64,000 nt of DNA from Sclerodactyla briareus (lineage: Eukaryota; Echinodermata; Holothuroidea; Dendrochirotida; Sclerodactylidae). The position numbers and the translations under genes were made by a program. Shown in pieces: positions 48,921 to 59,882 of this stretch; position 1 is the stretch's first letter; each line of letters begins with the position of its first letter. The notes below the pieces were generated by a model. The model had not been told where the DNA came from, did not search any database, and saw nothing but the letters and a program-made list of their open reading frames with translations. Location: assembly GCA_026419785.1 (NCBI GenBank), contig JAODTK010005578.1, positions 163,501 to 227,500 of the forward strand. Direction: 5' to 3'.

Positions 48921-51402
48921 CGTTCCTGCTCCGCGGTTCTTTAACTGTCACACCTCGTAAAAATTGGGCAGGTGGCATCACGCAGTGTAGCACAACATTG
49001 TCAAAATGGAGATCTTAGTGGGTCGTCGATGCTAGTTCTCCATGATCATTCATCAAAACACAAAATGTTCCTCTATCTTGCAAAATTATATAGTGGTCAC
49101 AATATTAATTGACTAAAAATGATATGATATTTTAGTTAAAGTGACATTTTAATACATGCGTCGACGTTTCCAAGCGTTTATGAACGTTCGTTTATCATTC
49201 CAACCTTTTTTGTCCTGGAAATGCTTATCTATTTTTCTTTTCTTGACCCTCCCGTATGAAGGTGTGCCGGATTGCATCACCTGGCGGGTCGCCATTTTGG
49301 GAACCCCCGAGAAGCTATTCGTGTATGTTTTAACATATTTCCATGATTGGAACAAACACAATCTACAATATCAGGGGCATGCAGCGTGTGATTTACACAG
49401 GTTTTTGCTGCATCAGCTCTCGCGTTTTCTCAACCGGTAGCAAAAGTCTGAGCGGTAATAACCTCAAGTTGTTCAGTTGGTGGCGCTATGTACATTTGCC
49501 ATCAATTATTAGCGTGCGCTTAGGACGGACATACTCGAAGGTAATGACATTACTAATCCCAATATGTTTAAGTTGAGGTGGGTGGGGGGGAAATCCGCAA
49601 CGATCAACAAAGAACAATTGCCTATATAGTCTAGTCTATTTTCCGGTTTCGAATACCTTTGACGAGATATTTCGGGAAGGGATGTGCCTCCCGAGACCCA
49701 TTGAACATCTGAATATGCTGGGCCCCTAATTCCAACAGTCCCTCATTTCATCAACTGTCCGTGGTTTTTCTTCTCGCTTCTCTAAAAAAAACTACTTTTC
49801 GAGATATTCCTTCGCCTGGATCTTCTTCACGAAGCCTGCTTCGACGCTACGAGTACTTTATCTTGATTTCTGTATAATGTATGTCGCTCTCGGATTTTTT
49901 TTTTTTTTTTTTTAACTGGGTCATTGCCGTAGTTTGATGTATCAATGGTATCATCACCGCGCAAGGCTAGTCATTGCGACCGAGATTCTCGTCAGAAGCA
50001 CGTGCCGCGGGGGGGGGGGGGGGTCGGGGGAGAACGTGCTCCGATCGAGGTACAAGTTGAGAATCTGCGGGAAATACTTGCTGACAACCCTTGGATTCCA
50101 GGAGGGTGTATTTTGTTAGCAGGTATTGAGGATGGTTGAGTTACTTTCTGTCGCCGGGGAAAACACTGACCGTGTCGAGGGGGGGGGGGGGGGGGGGGGG
50201 GGGGAATAACTTACCTCATTGTCTGCAATTCTCCCACCGCCGCTCCCACAGAGTTCCCCTACGGGGTGAATATTTCGAATATCAAAAACATTGGGAAAAA
50301 GAACATTCATTGACCAAAAATAATGTTGTTCAAAGAGGTCAAATGAGGTCCGCGTGTCATGACGTGACCATCGATTCCTGTCGTACAGGAAGGGTACGGC
50401 GCTCGACTAATTGTTGATAGTTGGCGCATAGTTTACCCCTCCTGGAGGCGGCGCTCGCGGGTGGTGTTAACCCGTTTTGGCGGGTCCTTTACCTTCTTGC
50501 CTGCTACCCGCTGTGTAGGGAAGCTCGCTTCATTGTCTTCCACAGTCTACAAGTATTGTGTCACATCATTTACTATCGACTGATGGGGTCGTCCGACTTG
50601 TTTTGATGGACCTCGTATACTCTTGTGATTCTCTCGTTTATATCGCCTATCTACATATTATATGTTATGATCTATTGTTTCGCATAGTTTTGGTCATTAT
50701 GCTTTATATTCTTTCTAGACAAAGAGTTCACTATGTATCGATTTTTTTTCTATGTTCAGTAAATACATGTTCTCCCACCCAGGCAAAATTCGGAGGGGTA
50801 TTGCGTTATATCTTTTTAATTACCATATCTTATATGTGTTTTGCTTCTCATTCTTTCTAGACAAAGAATTCACAAAATATCGATACGCGATATTGCATGG
50901 ACTTTGTCATTCTCCCGGGTGCTCACGTGCTCTATTGATTTTTTTTTCTCATCAAGATTGGTATTTTTACTCACAGAGCAGGATAGTAGGGCGAAAGCTA
51001 CGTAGCGGAGCTCCATGAGCCTCTCCATTGACTCACAAAAAATTGCTTCCGTTTAGAGATCCCCGATTCCATGTGGGCCCAACTTGGAGGCCCAAGCCAC
51101 CATGGTCCTACCACATGGAACAATTTTTCTGTGGATCTTAGAAATGATCCGCCAGTACCAATTTAAAGGACTTAATAGACTTCTGTGACTATATATTTCT
51201 TATTTCCTCATGCCCACTATGACGGATTCATATGAAAGTGACTACATATAGCAATGTTGAGCCCAAACTACTGAAGGTCATTCTGAGCCATAAGTGTATA
51301 TATTTATTTGCGGCTGCCAAAATTGTACTTGTGGTTGTGATTGTACTTGCAGTTAGATCAATGTAATGTTGACAATGGTTCTTTCATTTCTTTTATTTTA
51401 AG
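48920..51402. other. Rest of intron 2; G runs, no gene
   Basis: A T run lies at 49897-49914, a 15-base G run at 50009-50023 and a 26-base G run at 50179-50204. The frames at 49156-49440 and 50136-50417 have no recognised motif. A GGGCCCAACTTGG-GGCCCAA phrase at 51076-51096 resembles the 25-26.6 kb array. Confidence 0.4.
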
Positions 51403-51593
51403 CGATGGGTGAGGATTGGCACCGCGCCCGTCGAGTCGTCAGTAAGAGGGTGATGCCACCAAAAGAGGTCCATGGCTTCACCCCTGCCATCAACGAAGTC
51501 ATATCTGATCTGATCAGCGAATCAGGCTCATTCGAGAGGACAGTGACGTCGTTCCTCAACTGACGAATGAAATGTACAAATGGTCCATGGAGT
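51403..51593 (+). CDS. Mitochondrial-clan P450, exon 3 (C-helix)
   Basis: The pyrimidine-rich acceptor TTTCTTTTATTTTAAG ends at 51402. The exon encodes MGEDWHRARRVVSKRVMPP, which contains the C-helix WxxxR (Trp and Arg that contact the haem propionate). It continues with EVHGFTPAINEVISDLI. After a single frame change near 51515-51525 the reading is IRLIREDSDVVPQLTNEMYK, then WSME. The donor is GTACGT at 51594, phase 1. The D-x-x-PxLxNE-YKWS-E block is typical of mitochondrial P450s (CYP24, CYP27, CYP11 types). The junction with exon 2 is off by a base in phase, consistent with indel damage. Confidence 0.9.
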
Positions 51594-52508
51594 GTACGTA
51601 TTCAGCAAACATAACCCAGCGAGAGATAACCAATTGACAAAAACATCCATCGTTATGTATATTGTTAGGATGATTTTAGTGAGAAAATCTGATAGTATGG
51701 ATGTTCATGAAGTATCTATATGTCATGCCTTGCTAGGCAAGACATACCACCGCCCTGGTGTATTGAGGAAGTCTCGGCAATCCGAGTGCTACAATAGAGG
51801 AAAAATTGCAAGAATAAGGGTGTAGTCGATCATCCATTGATGCATTACGGACACACAGTATGAGATGAAAAAGTACTTTCGCTGAACCATCCTGCGATAG
51901 GTGGTAGTAAAACGACGGATCACTGATAGTAATCCATTCGATGTTTCAAAACAAAGTAGCAGAAATGGGATGACGATATATAGCCACCTACCAAGAATCA
52001 CTGCTGAGATTTTTTCAATACATTTAATACGTTTAATACGTTTTTCAGTTAATGCACTGTTATTGAAAAAAGGTTGGGCAAGTATTCAGCAACCTCAAAA
52101 GTTGGGTAAATCCGAATGGACCAATCAATAGACGAATCTCATGTTAAGCCTATGGCTCATCATTGCAATGAATTATCAATAGTTGGCCAATTTTTTTGCC
52201 CAACTTTATGAGGTTTGTGGAATACGTGGGCCAACTTTTAACAGTGTGGCATTGGCTATTTGCGCGAGGATAACCACAACCCAATCGACTTTAAACTGAA
52301 GAAGCAGATGTCGTACGGAAAACATAGCATGACAAGACTGATTAGGTCCCCTCGGGCAAGAAGGTTACTAATTAATGCATACTGCTTCAGGATTATTCAG
52401 TCTCATCAAATTTACCGCAATTGTTGACGGATAAATATCAGGAAAAACACCGAGTATGGTAATATTTTATTACAATGAGGGGTTCTTTGTTCTGTATTTC
52501 CTGTACAG

Positions 52509-52703
52509 CAATCTTTAAGCGGTTGTTTGAGTCTCGAATCGGATGCCTAAGCGCCCGATCCAGGTGGAGTCACAGGGCGTTTCCATGCGTCGACAGAATG
52601 TTCGAGTCTGGCCAGTAATGTTCCTCACTTCCGAGTTCTTCAGAAAAACATTTGAACCTGGGAGGGATCACGAACAGGCCCTGGGATTACATCTTTAATT
52701 TTG
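52509..52703 (+). CDS. Mitochondrial-clan P450, exon 4 (E to G helices)
   Basis: The acceptor TTTCCTGTACAG ends at 52508. The first two bases complete the Ser codon started in exon 3, followed by IFKRLFESRIGCL, the E-helix block (family form 'SIG-VLF--R-GCL'). DRMFES is seen further on. After two compensating frame changes a FEPGRDHEQ block and WDYIFNF end the exon. The donor is GTGAGT at 52704, phase 1, which pairs with exon 5's leading CC. The total length is a multiple of three despite internal stops, which argues for paired indels rather than random decay. Confidence 0.8.
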
Positions 52704-53169
52704 GTGAGTTGTTTTCGTAGTCTCTAGGATAACTATATACCAATGTTCTGGGTCATCGAATTCTGGGTTATCAATTACCATGCTTGCAGACGAGCGTGGT
52801 TTACATGTGATCTATAGCAAACGGTAATGAGTGCAGTGTCATGCTGTTCACTACTCTTGTGGGGAAATGCGCTCGGTCCTAGTCGATTCGCAGCCTGAAG
52901 TAGGAAATGTGATCAGGGGTCCAATCTGTGTCTCACTGCCGAGAAAAAAGAAAATGGGAGGATCCGTTATAGATAAAAGTTATAATCCTGAACTTTTTTA
53001 TGTAAAGTGATGTTGACCCATATTTAGTAGATTTGCTGCATTTCCATATACAAGAATTTGATGGAGAAATTGTGAATTGCCAGATAGATTTACCACTGAG
53101 GTGATTCCTCACCTACACCTAGCCTATCCATTTAGCAAAATACTGATGGGCCTATTTCTATTGAAGGTA

Positions 53170-53235
53170 TTCCCCAGAGAGGTTAGAGCGTCAGTTTTCA
53201 CCCAGAGATAGGGAATTGAATCCCAGAATGGTCAC
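53170..53235 (+). mobile_element. Possible tRNA-derived SINE head
   Basis: GAGAGGTTAGAGCGTCAG followed by CACCCAGAGATAGGGAATTGAATCCCA has the order of a degraded A box, anticodon region and B box (family form 'GTTAGAGCGTCGG...GGTTCGAATCCC'). It lies in intron 4. The body and tail are not delimited. Confidence 0.5.
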
Positions 53236-53660
53236 GTCAACGACATAAAAATAGTATCTGTGTCTTTCACGTTGTGGCGTTACAGGTGAGGTATGGAATA
53301 GCAAAGCACGATGGCTAGGCAACCTTGGTATTTCCACGGAAAAATCAAACTGCTAAAGACATGACATTACCTCGGTATATGTGGTTCCGTATGTGACTCA
53401 AGTGCAGAAAAGTGCCTCTGCAATCTTCCAGGGCGTTGTATAGTTACAGTCTGGGTTCGAGAGAACCCATGAAATAGTGATGATATGCGACAAAATTACA
53501 AATTGAATACCTTGCAATGTGGTCAGTTGTACTCCCAATGGCCAGAACTTAGGGTCAAAGAAGATAGGATCATTGGTGGATGGTTTCGCTGAAGTTCTGA
53601 ATTGACTATCGATCAATTATTAGCATTAATGTAATGGTATTCTTGTCTTCTTCTTTGTAG

Positions 53661-53821
53661 CCCGTAAAGCTGTAGATAAGAGAATTTTGGAGTTTGAGAG
53701 AACCCCGAGAGCACAAGGAACGGATATATCGGATCAGGAAACATCTATTGGCGAGGGAAAGTTGACAAGGAAAGAGATATTACGCAATGAGTGTGAGCTC
53801 CTCATGGCTGGGGTGGATACG
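53661..53821 (+). CDS. Mitochondrial-clan P450, exon 5 (I-helix)
   Basis: The acceptor TTCTTCTTTGTAG ends at 53660. CC completes a codon, then an intact 53-codon reading starts RKAVDKRILEFERTP and ends ELLMAGVDT. AGVDT is the I-helix proton-relay motif (A/G-G-x-D/E-T-T); its second Thr is encoded at the start of exon 6. The exon has no frame error. The donor GTATGA follows at 53822, phase 0. The length 161 = 2 + 53x3 agrees with neighbouring phases. Confidence 0.95.
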
Positions 53822-53829
53822 GTATGACT

Positions 53830-55166
53830 AATAAGTTGGTTTGCTCTATTTTGGTTACCTTGAACTGATTGGGGCGTGCATATCAGAAACCACCAGCCTA
53901 TATAAATTATAATTACCGCACAATACCACAGAGAACTCCTATATTGGTCTTGCCTCGTTCCATATGCATCAAAAACGTGTAAATTAAGAAACTTCAAAAC
54001 GCAGGATGAACGACAGCCTGCAAAGACTGGTGTTCGTTGCTGTGAAGTGTATATGCATGTAACAAAAAAAAAACCTGAAGCACATCAGGGTTATCCCCCA
54101 ACCCCCTACGTTATTCGTTTCACCCCTAATGCAACTACTTGCCTCTGTCAACGAGCACATTCCTGCTCACCTCCTACCTCCGCAACGACAACTGGCAACT
54201 CTAACTGACCCTCTCAATTACCTCTTAAGCTTCCAGCGCACGGGAGGATTCGCCTAACGCATAAAAACTCAACAGCGTCTCCCGACGTCCTTCAATGCTG
54301 TCACGCGCCTTCTTAACTTTGCCTTCCAAACCTCAAAGCAATCTATACATTTCCGACCAAGATATACGAACACATTCCTTTCTGCCCCATCATACTAACT
54401 CCAATGAGATCAATCCCGAGTTGTGCGATTCACTGATATTTCACATCTCGGACAGACGAATAATGTGCTTTTCAATTTCATAACAGCTAGCCCGTACCTA
54501 GAGGCTGAAACACCAAAGCGACGCTAGTGAAAAAACATAACAAATTAAGGACATTCGATACAACAACTTGATTTCGTTCCCGAAGCGTATGACAGAAGAC
54601 AATGGAAACAATTGTAGCGCTGGTCGGGAATAGGAAAATATATATAAGAGTAATGTGTGTAGAAACTGGAGGACGTGCCACCGGCAGTCACACCCGAAAA
54701 CAGAAAAAACACGGACCAAGCCCTGTACTCGTTAAATAAGGGATAAGAGTGTATGCAAATCGGAGGCAAGGCCTAGTCATGGAGAAAACGCGACTAAAAT
54801 CGGAGAGGCAAATTAACGAATCCCGACGTCAGTGTTCCGAGGATAGATAGAGCATGATGTCGGAAGCCTGAATGTAGTATGTGGGATGGTTAGTTGCTAA
54901 GGCAGAGTGACACTCAGGTTATAGCGATCGCTTCTAATCCAAATTGAAATCTGTCATGCAAGGACTACTTGTTGGTATTCGGATAGATAAGTTTTTAGAT
55001 GTTGCTTATTGTATAGAACAACATGTGTCAGGTATATGGAGTGCACTCGTTCTATAGCAGGATCATTGAACATAAACGGTCATTGCACAGTGGAGCCTAG
55101 CTAAATAATTGGTCATGCGTATTTTCCAACGATACTGATATAATTTTCTGGCTTCATTTGCGTTAG
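53830..55166. other. Intron 5, no other gene recognised
   Basis: Short frames at 54295-54769 on both strands lack motifs. The C-rich top strand at 54095-54260 is compositionally odd, but I see no repeat in it. Confidence 0.45.
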
Positions 55167-55328
55167 ACGTCAACTGTTCTGTCACTGGGCCCTGAGGAAA
55201 ACTCTCAGGCATCCGGAAGCGGAAGAGAGATTGTTCGAGGAGATCACCAGTGTCTTGAAAGAAGCGTTACGGCTACCACAAGGAACTCACAAATGCCATT
55301 CCTGAGGCAATTATAAAAGAAACCTCAG
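55167..55328 (+). CDS. Mitochondrial-clan P450, exon 6 (I-J-K helices)
   Basis: The acceptor GCTTCATTTGCGTTAG ends at 55166. It opens TSTVL, completing AGVDT-T of the I helix. One frame change then gives WALRKTLRHPEAEERLFEEI, followed by TSVLKEA. After another change KELTNAIPEAIIKET is read. The final Lys-Glu-Thr-x-Arg is the K-helix ExxR, whose Arg codon is completed by exon 7 (AG + G). The expected donor is GTATAT, but the sequence has CTCAGGATATATG, so a T seems to be missing from the donor. HPE and ExxR are strongly conserved in all P450s. Confidence 0.85.
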
Positions 55329-55982
55329 GATATATGACCAAAAAGGCTAATTGCAGGCAACAGCGATAGAGCCTCATACTGACTTGAACGGCTGGTGTTG
55401 TAGCCTAGTTGATGACATTGTAATGTTCCTGTAACTGCATGTTGCTCTAACTAACTGTCTCCGCATCGTGCATAAATTCCAGTATAGTGACACAAAATGT
55501 ATATGTGCTGATATAAGTTACACATACCATGCATTTACTTGCTCTTGGTGTAGGGGCGCCGAAGGGACATTTCGTACCGAGAATGAATCGGTATCTGCCT
55601 GCCATTGCCCCTCCGGTAATATAATAGTTCCAGTGTGGAAGGACAGAAACATTCAAATTATTAACAACTTTTTACATACATATAAGTTTTTGGCACGGCC
55701 AATTTCTGACAAGTGTGGAAACAAACACCTTCCTGTAGCAATTATGGACAAGTAGTTTAGAAATCGGACACAGTTCCTAGCTTTCTCCACAAATGTTAAA
55801 GGGGTTTGGCATTCTTACCCATGCTGCAAAAGAGGAGAAACTCACCGTTATGCTTACAATATAAAACGCATGAACTCAATGTATGTCGTGGAAATCTAGG
55901 GAACGCGATGAAAACGGCAACGTTATTTGGCGACAAATATCACATTGAAGTATTTTTTTAATGTAGCGTGAGTAGCTGTCAG

Positions 55983-58080
55983 GTGGCGATAATAAAGTAA
56001 CAGGGGGACGATGTGTTCGACCACAATGTGGGGATGTTATTTTTCGTCTGGCAATGTAAATTATCATGTGATGATGTAATCTATTCTGTGGTATTTTACG
56101 ATTGACCGCTGGCGATGTGAACCATCTACTGACGCTAATTAACGCTGAAGCTAAAGGTGTGACGCGTTTATCTTACACCTGACGATTTGATTGCCGTTCG
56201 CAATAACGCTTCAGTCAGTTGGCGTATAAATAATACGCGGACAAATTGTAAAGGAGCTAGGGGACGATGTGAAACGAGAGATGACGATGTAAACTAGGGG
56301 TGACGCGAAATCAAGGGACCTACCTCGACCTCGGTTGTGATATACAATAGTTATAATTTAATGTGGCATCATTTGTAGTAGCTTCATATAAGACAAAAAA
56401 AAAAAAATGTTCAAGATTCATCCCGGGCATAGCGAGCGGGGGTGGGGGTTTTGGCACACCTGGAAAATTTGTGCTATCGGCAAATTGTGAGTCCGTCGGG
56501 AAAGAGGGTAAGAGGGTCCGGGTATGGAGAGGGAAGAGAGAGGTTTAGGAAGAAATGGGGAGGGCTGAATAGAGAATAAGGTGAATGGGAGGCTTAATAT
56601 TGTCGGTGTTCCGATTTTCAGTTATCCTGATAAATCATTCACAAACCAATCACCCTAAAACCTGTAGTGTGGGAGAATGTGTGACGGAAATACTGATAAA
56701 CGACACTGTATAGCTAGTCCTCAGCTAGGTGCGTGTAAGGATCGCCAGAAACTCAAGTGAAAACTGAAGAATGGAAGTGAAGCCCTCCGCGTAGACCGTA
56801 GCTGGGTCGAGTCAGAGGTACCACCCGCCCCAAGCTATTCAGTGATCTTGGTCAATTGTTTGTAAATCAATATGTTATGTTGTAGGACTACATGTTTCAT
56901 CAATGGCTGCTATGATAACTCCATAGCCTACAAGCTGAAACCCTCTTTTGTCGTACTGCATTTTTTTTTGTTTTTTGTTTTTTTTTTCAATTTCTTTGTC
57001 ACTTGGCACCAATTTCAATAAATCTACTATGTATTCATACACATGGCTAAATCCATTATTTAACTTTAACCATGTTTTTCAGCCAATTTTTAAAATTGCA
57101 GGAAAATCTTGCATGCAAATGATTAATCACTTGTATTAACATTCAATAAGAAGTATTCGAATTTGAAGAACTTCATAGAGACAGTGGTGCTTTTGAAAAT
57201 GATTTTGCCTGTTTTTCGTTCACAAAATAGAGCTCGAACCTAAAAATTAAAGGTACAAAAATCCAGGGTTTGACAATGGCGCTTTATAGTTGTGAGCGAG
57301 TTTTTCAGGAAATATGAACTCGAAAAATACGAATTCATGAGTTCTCGATTTTCCTCCCAAAGGACCCCTCTTTCAGGATTCGATCATCAAACCATGCCCC
57401 CCTGTCACCTAATTCCTGCTACAGGATGAGCCTGAGAGGCACTCATTTCAGTCAGGTCGGCAAAGCCTAATCACATTCACCAATGTTCCGCCAATGTTCT
57501 ACCATAAAAAAAAATGATATCAAAAGGAAATTCTACTATGCCAAATTTTACTTGAAACATGCACCAAATTGCATCTGAGGACGTTTCAAACCCAAAACAT
57601 TTTCAATGGGGGAGGGGGACACCTGCTCCCCTTGAACCCCTCCCCATATCAATTGGGGGGGGCCATTGACGGATCTGTCGGCAAATCAGAACCCCCTCAT
57701 CACCAGCCAAAACCCCCTTGCTACGCCCCTGGATTTGTCGTCACCTCTCGTATCACATCGTCACCTCTCGTTTTACATCGTCACCTCTCTTTTACATCGT
57801 CACCTCTCTTTTACATCGTCACCTCTCTTTGAAAATCGTCACACGATTATTTACATCGCCAACTGATGTGATGCTTCGCGAAAACGGCAATCGTCAGGTA
57901 AAGATGAACAGCGCCACACATTTAGCTCACATCGTCAAATGAAGAAATACATCGTCAAATACTATTTATCATCGTCACTTGATATAGTAGAGCGTCAATA
58001 GATGGTTCACATCGCCAGCCGTCAAATCATATCATCACAGAATTGTTTACGTCGTCACATGAAAATTTACATCGCCACTC
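55983..58080. mobile_element. Foldback-type element with inverted arms of 20-bp TCGTCAC iterons
   Basis: The right arm (about 57733-58080) is a run of ~20-bp units, each starting TCGTCAC or TCGCCA and ending TTTACA/TCACA. About 14-17 units are recognisable, two of them partly fused. The left arm (about 55983-56317) is its complement (GTGACGATGTAAA style) over some 330 bases. The best match is GGCGATGTGAACCATCTA-T, GACGCT (56111-56135) against the complement of 57990-58020. Between the arms lies ~100 bases of unique sequence and then a complete CAGGG transposon copy (56422-57731). No transposase is visible. This resembles a foldback/long-TIR element; it is not CRISPR, since the units sit back to back with no conserved 30-bp repeat. 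Confidence 0.75.
56422..57731 (+). mobile_element. CAGGGGCGTAGC-type DNA transposon, copy 3, nested in the foldback element
   Basis: The left end CCCGGGCATAGCGAGCGGGGG and right end CCTTGCTACGCCCCTGG are inverted relatives. Internal blocks shared with copy 2 are 'TCGGCAAATT-TG-GTC-GTCGG-AAAG' (56475-56500), 'GCACCAAATTGCATCTGAGGACGTTT' (57561-57587) and 'GACGGATCTGTCGGCAAA-CA' (57668-57690). The middle (56600-57540) is not shared with copy 2 and may be a variant interior. No transposase was found. Confidence 0.6.
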
Positions 58081-58089
58081 ACAGACACT

Positions 58090-58690
58090 GGGATACCCCA
58101 ATGTCTGTGGTTTTGTGGTGGGCCTTGGCCGAGATTTCTTTCTTCGAAGTGGTTGTCCTGGTGTTTTTGTTCATGGGTGTTTCAGTGGATTTCTCAATGG
58201 GGAGCTTTAGTCGAGGGAAAATAATCAGGAAAAGATAGGGATGATGAGAATAGAAGCCTGGATTGTTTATCAAGTGTAATGTTCATTGATCATGTCTCTG
58301 TGGTTTTCGGGGACGGGACTTGACCGGTCACTTTGAAGCTGTCGGTGGGGGTGCTGTGTGGTTTTCGGTGCTTTGGTGGTGGGTGAATGCTTTTTCTCTG
58401 GGGAGAGGGAAGGACTATTGGGTCCCCGAAAGCTAAGATTGCCATATCCCTTGAATGTTCTGGTGAAACGAGCCATGTTTACATTGGTGGAACTGGGGCA
58501 CTGGCTATCAGAGTCAGTGTGGCACCTGTCAGGCACAACTGCCAGATACGTCCGTAATCATTTTGTGTAGATTGCGGTAGCTGCAACTCAGACTTTGAAG
58601 TAAAATCAAGGAAGCTCTTTGTATCGAGAAGCTCGGGCCGAATCTGAATAACCAGCTTTACCGTCAACATGGATCTTCTTTCTCATGTAT
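58090..58690 (-). other. Unrecognised coding-like stretch, minus strand
   Basis: Three end-to-end minus-strand frames (58479-58670, 58270-58536, 58079-58273) are Ser/Pro/Thr/Lys-rich. They include a RFTRTFKGYGNLSFRG-type block and look like one reading broken by indels. They could be part of a retroelement gag-like protein. I do not recognise the family, and the link to the DIRS-like fragment 1 kb to the right is only speculation. The stretch abuts the right arm of the foldback element. Confidence 0.25.
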
Positions 58691-58699
58691 TTTGATGCT

Positions 58700-59690
58700 A
58701 CTGAAGACTCAAATGACTAATTTCGTAGATGCGAATCTCCGAGAATGTTCGTCATTGAAAATGTACTACAGAAACATTTTGTTCTGATTTGTTCTTTCAT
58801 TCGGTTCAGTTTTATATTTCACAGTTTTCCCCATTATTTTGATCTCTGAATCTGATGCTCTGTCAAGCGGGTAACCAGGTTCCCATGATTTGCCCCTTGT
58901 TCCCATGGTTTGCACATTGTTCACACGGTTTGCCCCTAACGTGCTACTAACACACAGTACACGTCAGACCTTTCAGCTCAGATCTCTTGCTAGTGAGCAC
59001 TTACAAAGGTATTTTGACGTCCCATGGTTCACCATATCTCGGAAGGGTGGGCTTGATATTAAATACACCTCTAAGGTATCCATTGATGATGAGTGGGTGG
59101 GGTGGGATGAGGGGGTACTGATGCTGAGCCTATCAGTCAAAGTGAAAAAGCTTGCCGACACTTCGCCTGGAGCTGCACACAGGTAACTGATCTTTTGCAG
59201 TCACGGCAAAAGGCCAACCATCGTCGGTGTATAGCTGTAGGCCTACTGTTTAGTGGTGGACTCCCTCCAGTACTCGCGAGTATAATTTTTTCTGTTTTGT
59301 TGCAACGTCACGACTTTTAATGGATTGCCTGACTGCAACATAAGATACATAACTCATTGTTAAGAGGGTGTATGTCTCCTGTAGGATGCGTGAGCAGTTC
59401 ATTGGCCGTGTGGGCCACTTTGCGACTAATATGCCCTAAGCCGAGCGCTCCCTTTCGATTTCGGCCAAGCAGCATCCCACTATTTGGAAATAGAAGAAAT
59501 GCATAGACGAAATATTTGCTTCAATCTAGTGTGACTGCACCCACTGACTCTGTGTCAGGATCTGGCAGCCAAGAAACGTATCTTGGAAACTGCTCATTCA
59601 ACGCTAATCATGGCTTACTAAACATATGGCAAAGTTGTGCAACAAGTGTCAGTATCCAATTTCCACTCCAATTGATCCTTAAATATACTG
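58700..59690. other. Intron 6, no motif recognised
   Basis: The frame at 58890-59186 (+, 98 codons) has no domain I know. The phrase 'TTCCCATG(A/G)TTTGC' is repeated at 58882-58895 and 58903-58915, with a diverged third copy to 58926. Confidence 0.4.
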
Positions 59691-59696
59691 AATTCC

Positions 59697-59875
59697 TTAA
59701 CATCCACTGTTGTTTCTCCCAGGGATGTGGCTTTCTGTCAGCCATATTTTCCTTTGTATGCACCAAATCCATAAAGCCCTCGCCGAACTCTCACAGGATT
59801 CACTACTGGTACCTCCAATATTATTGATATAGGTTACTGCTGTCGTGTTATCTAATCGAACTAGGATATGACTAT
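59697..59875 (-). mobile_element. DIRS-type retrotransposon RNase H fragment
   Basis: The minus strand encodes RLDNTTAVTYINNIGGTSS, then CESSARALWIWCIQRKIWL and SHIPGRNN. The 'DNTTAV-YIN--GG', 'A--LW-WC' and 'HIPG--N' blocks in this order are the RNase H domain of DIRS/Ngaro-like tyrosine-recombinase retrotransposons. Related blocks also occur in some Gypsy-like elements. It is cut on its upstream side by the CAGGG transposon starting at 59883. No tyrosine recombinase was found in the window. Confidence 0.7.
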
Positions 59876-59882
59876 GTGTGGA

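Noticed and set aside
57728-58080. CRISPR-like pattern of short repeats and variable spacers
   Set aside because: The conserved core is only ~7 bases in a 20-base unit, there is an inverted second arm, no cas genes, and the context is an animal intron.
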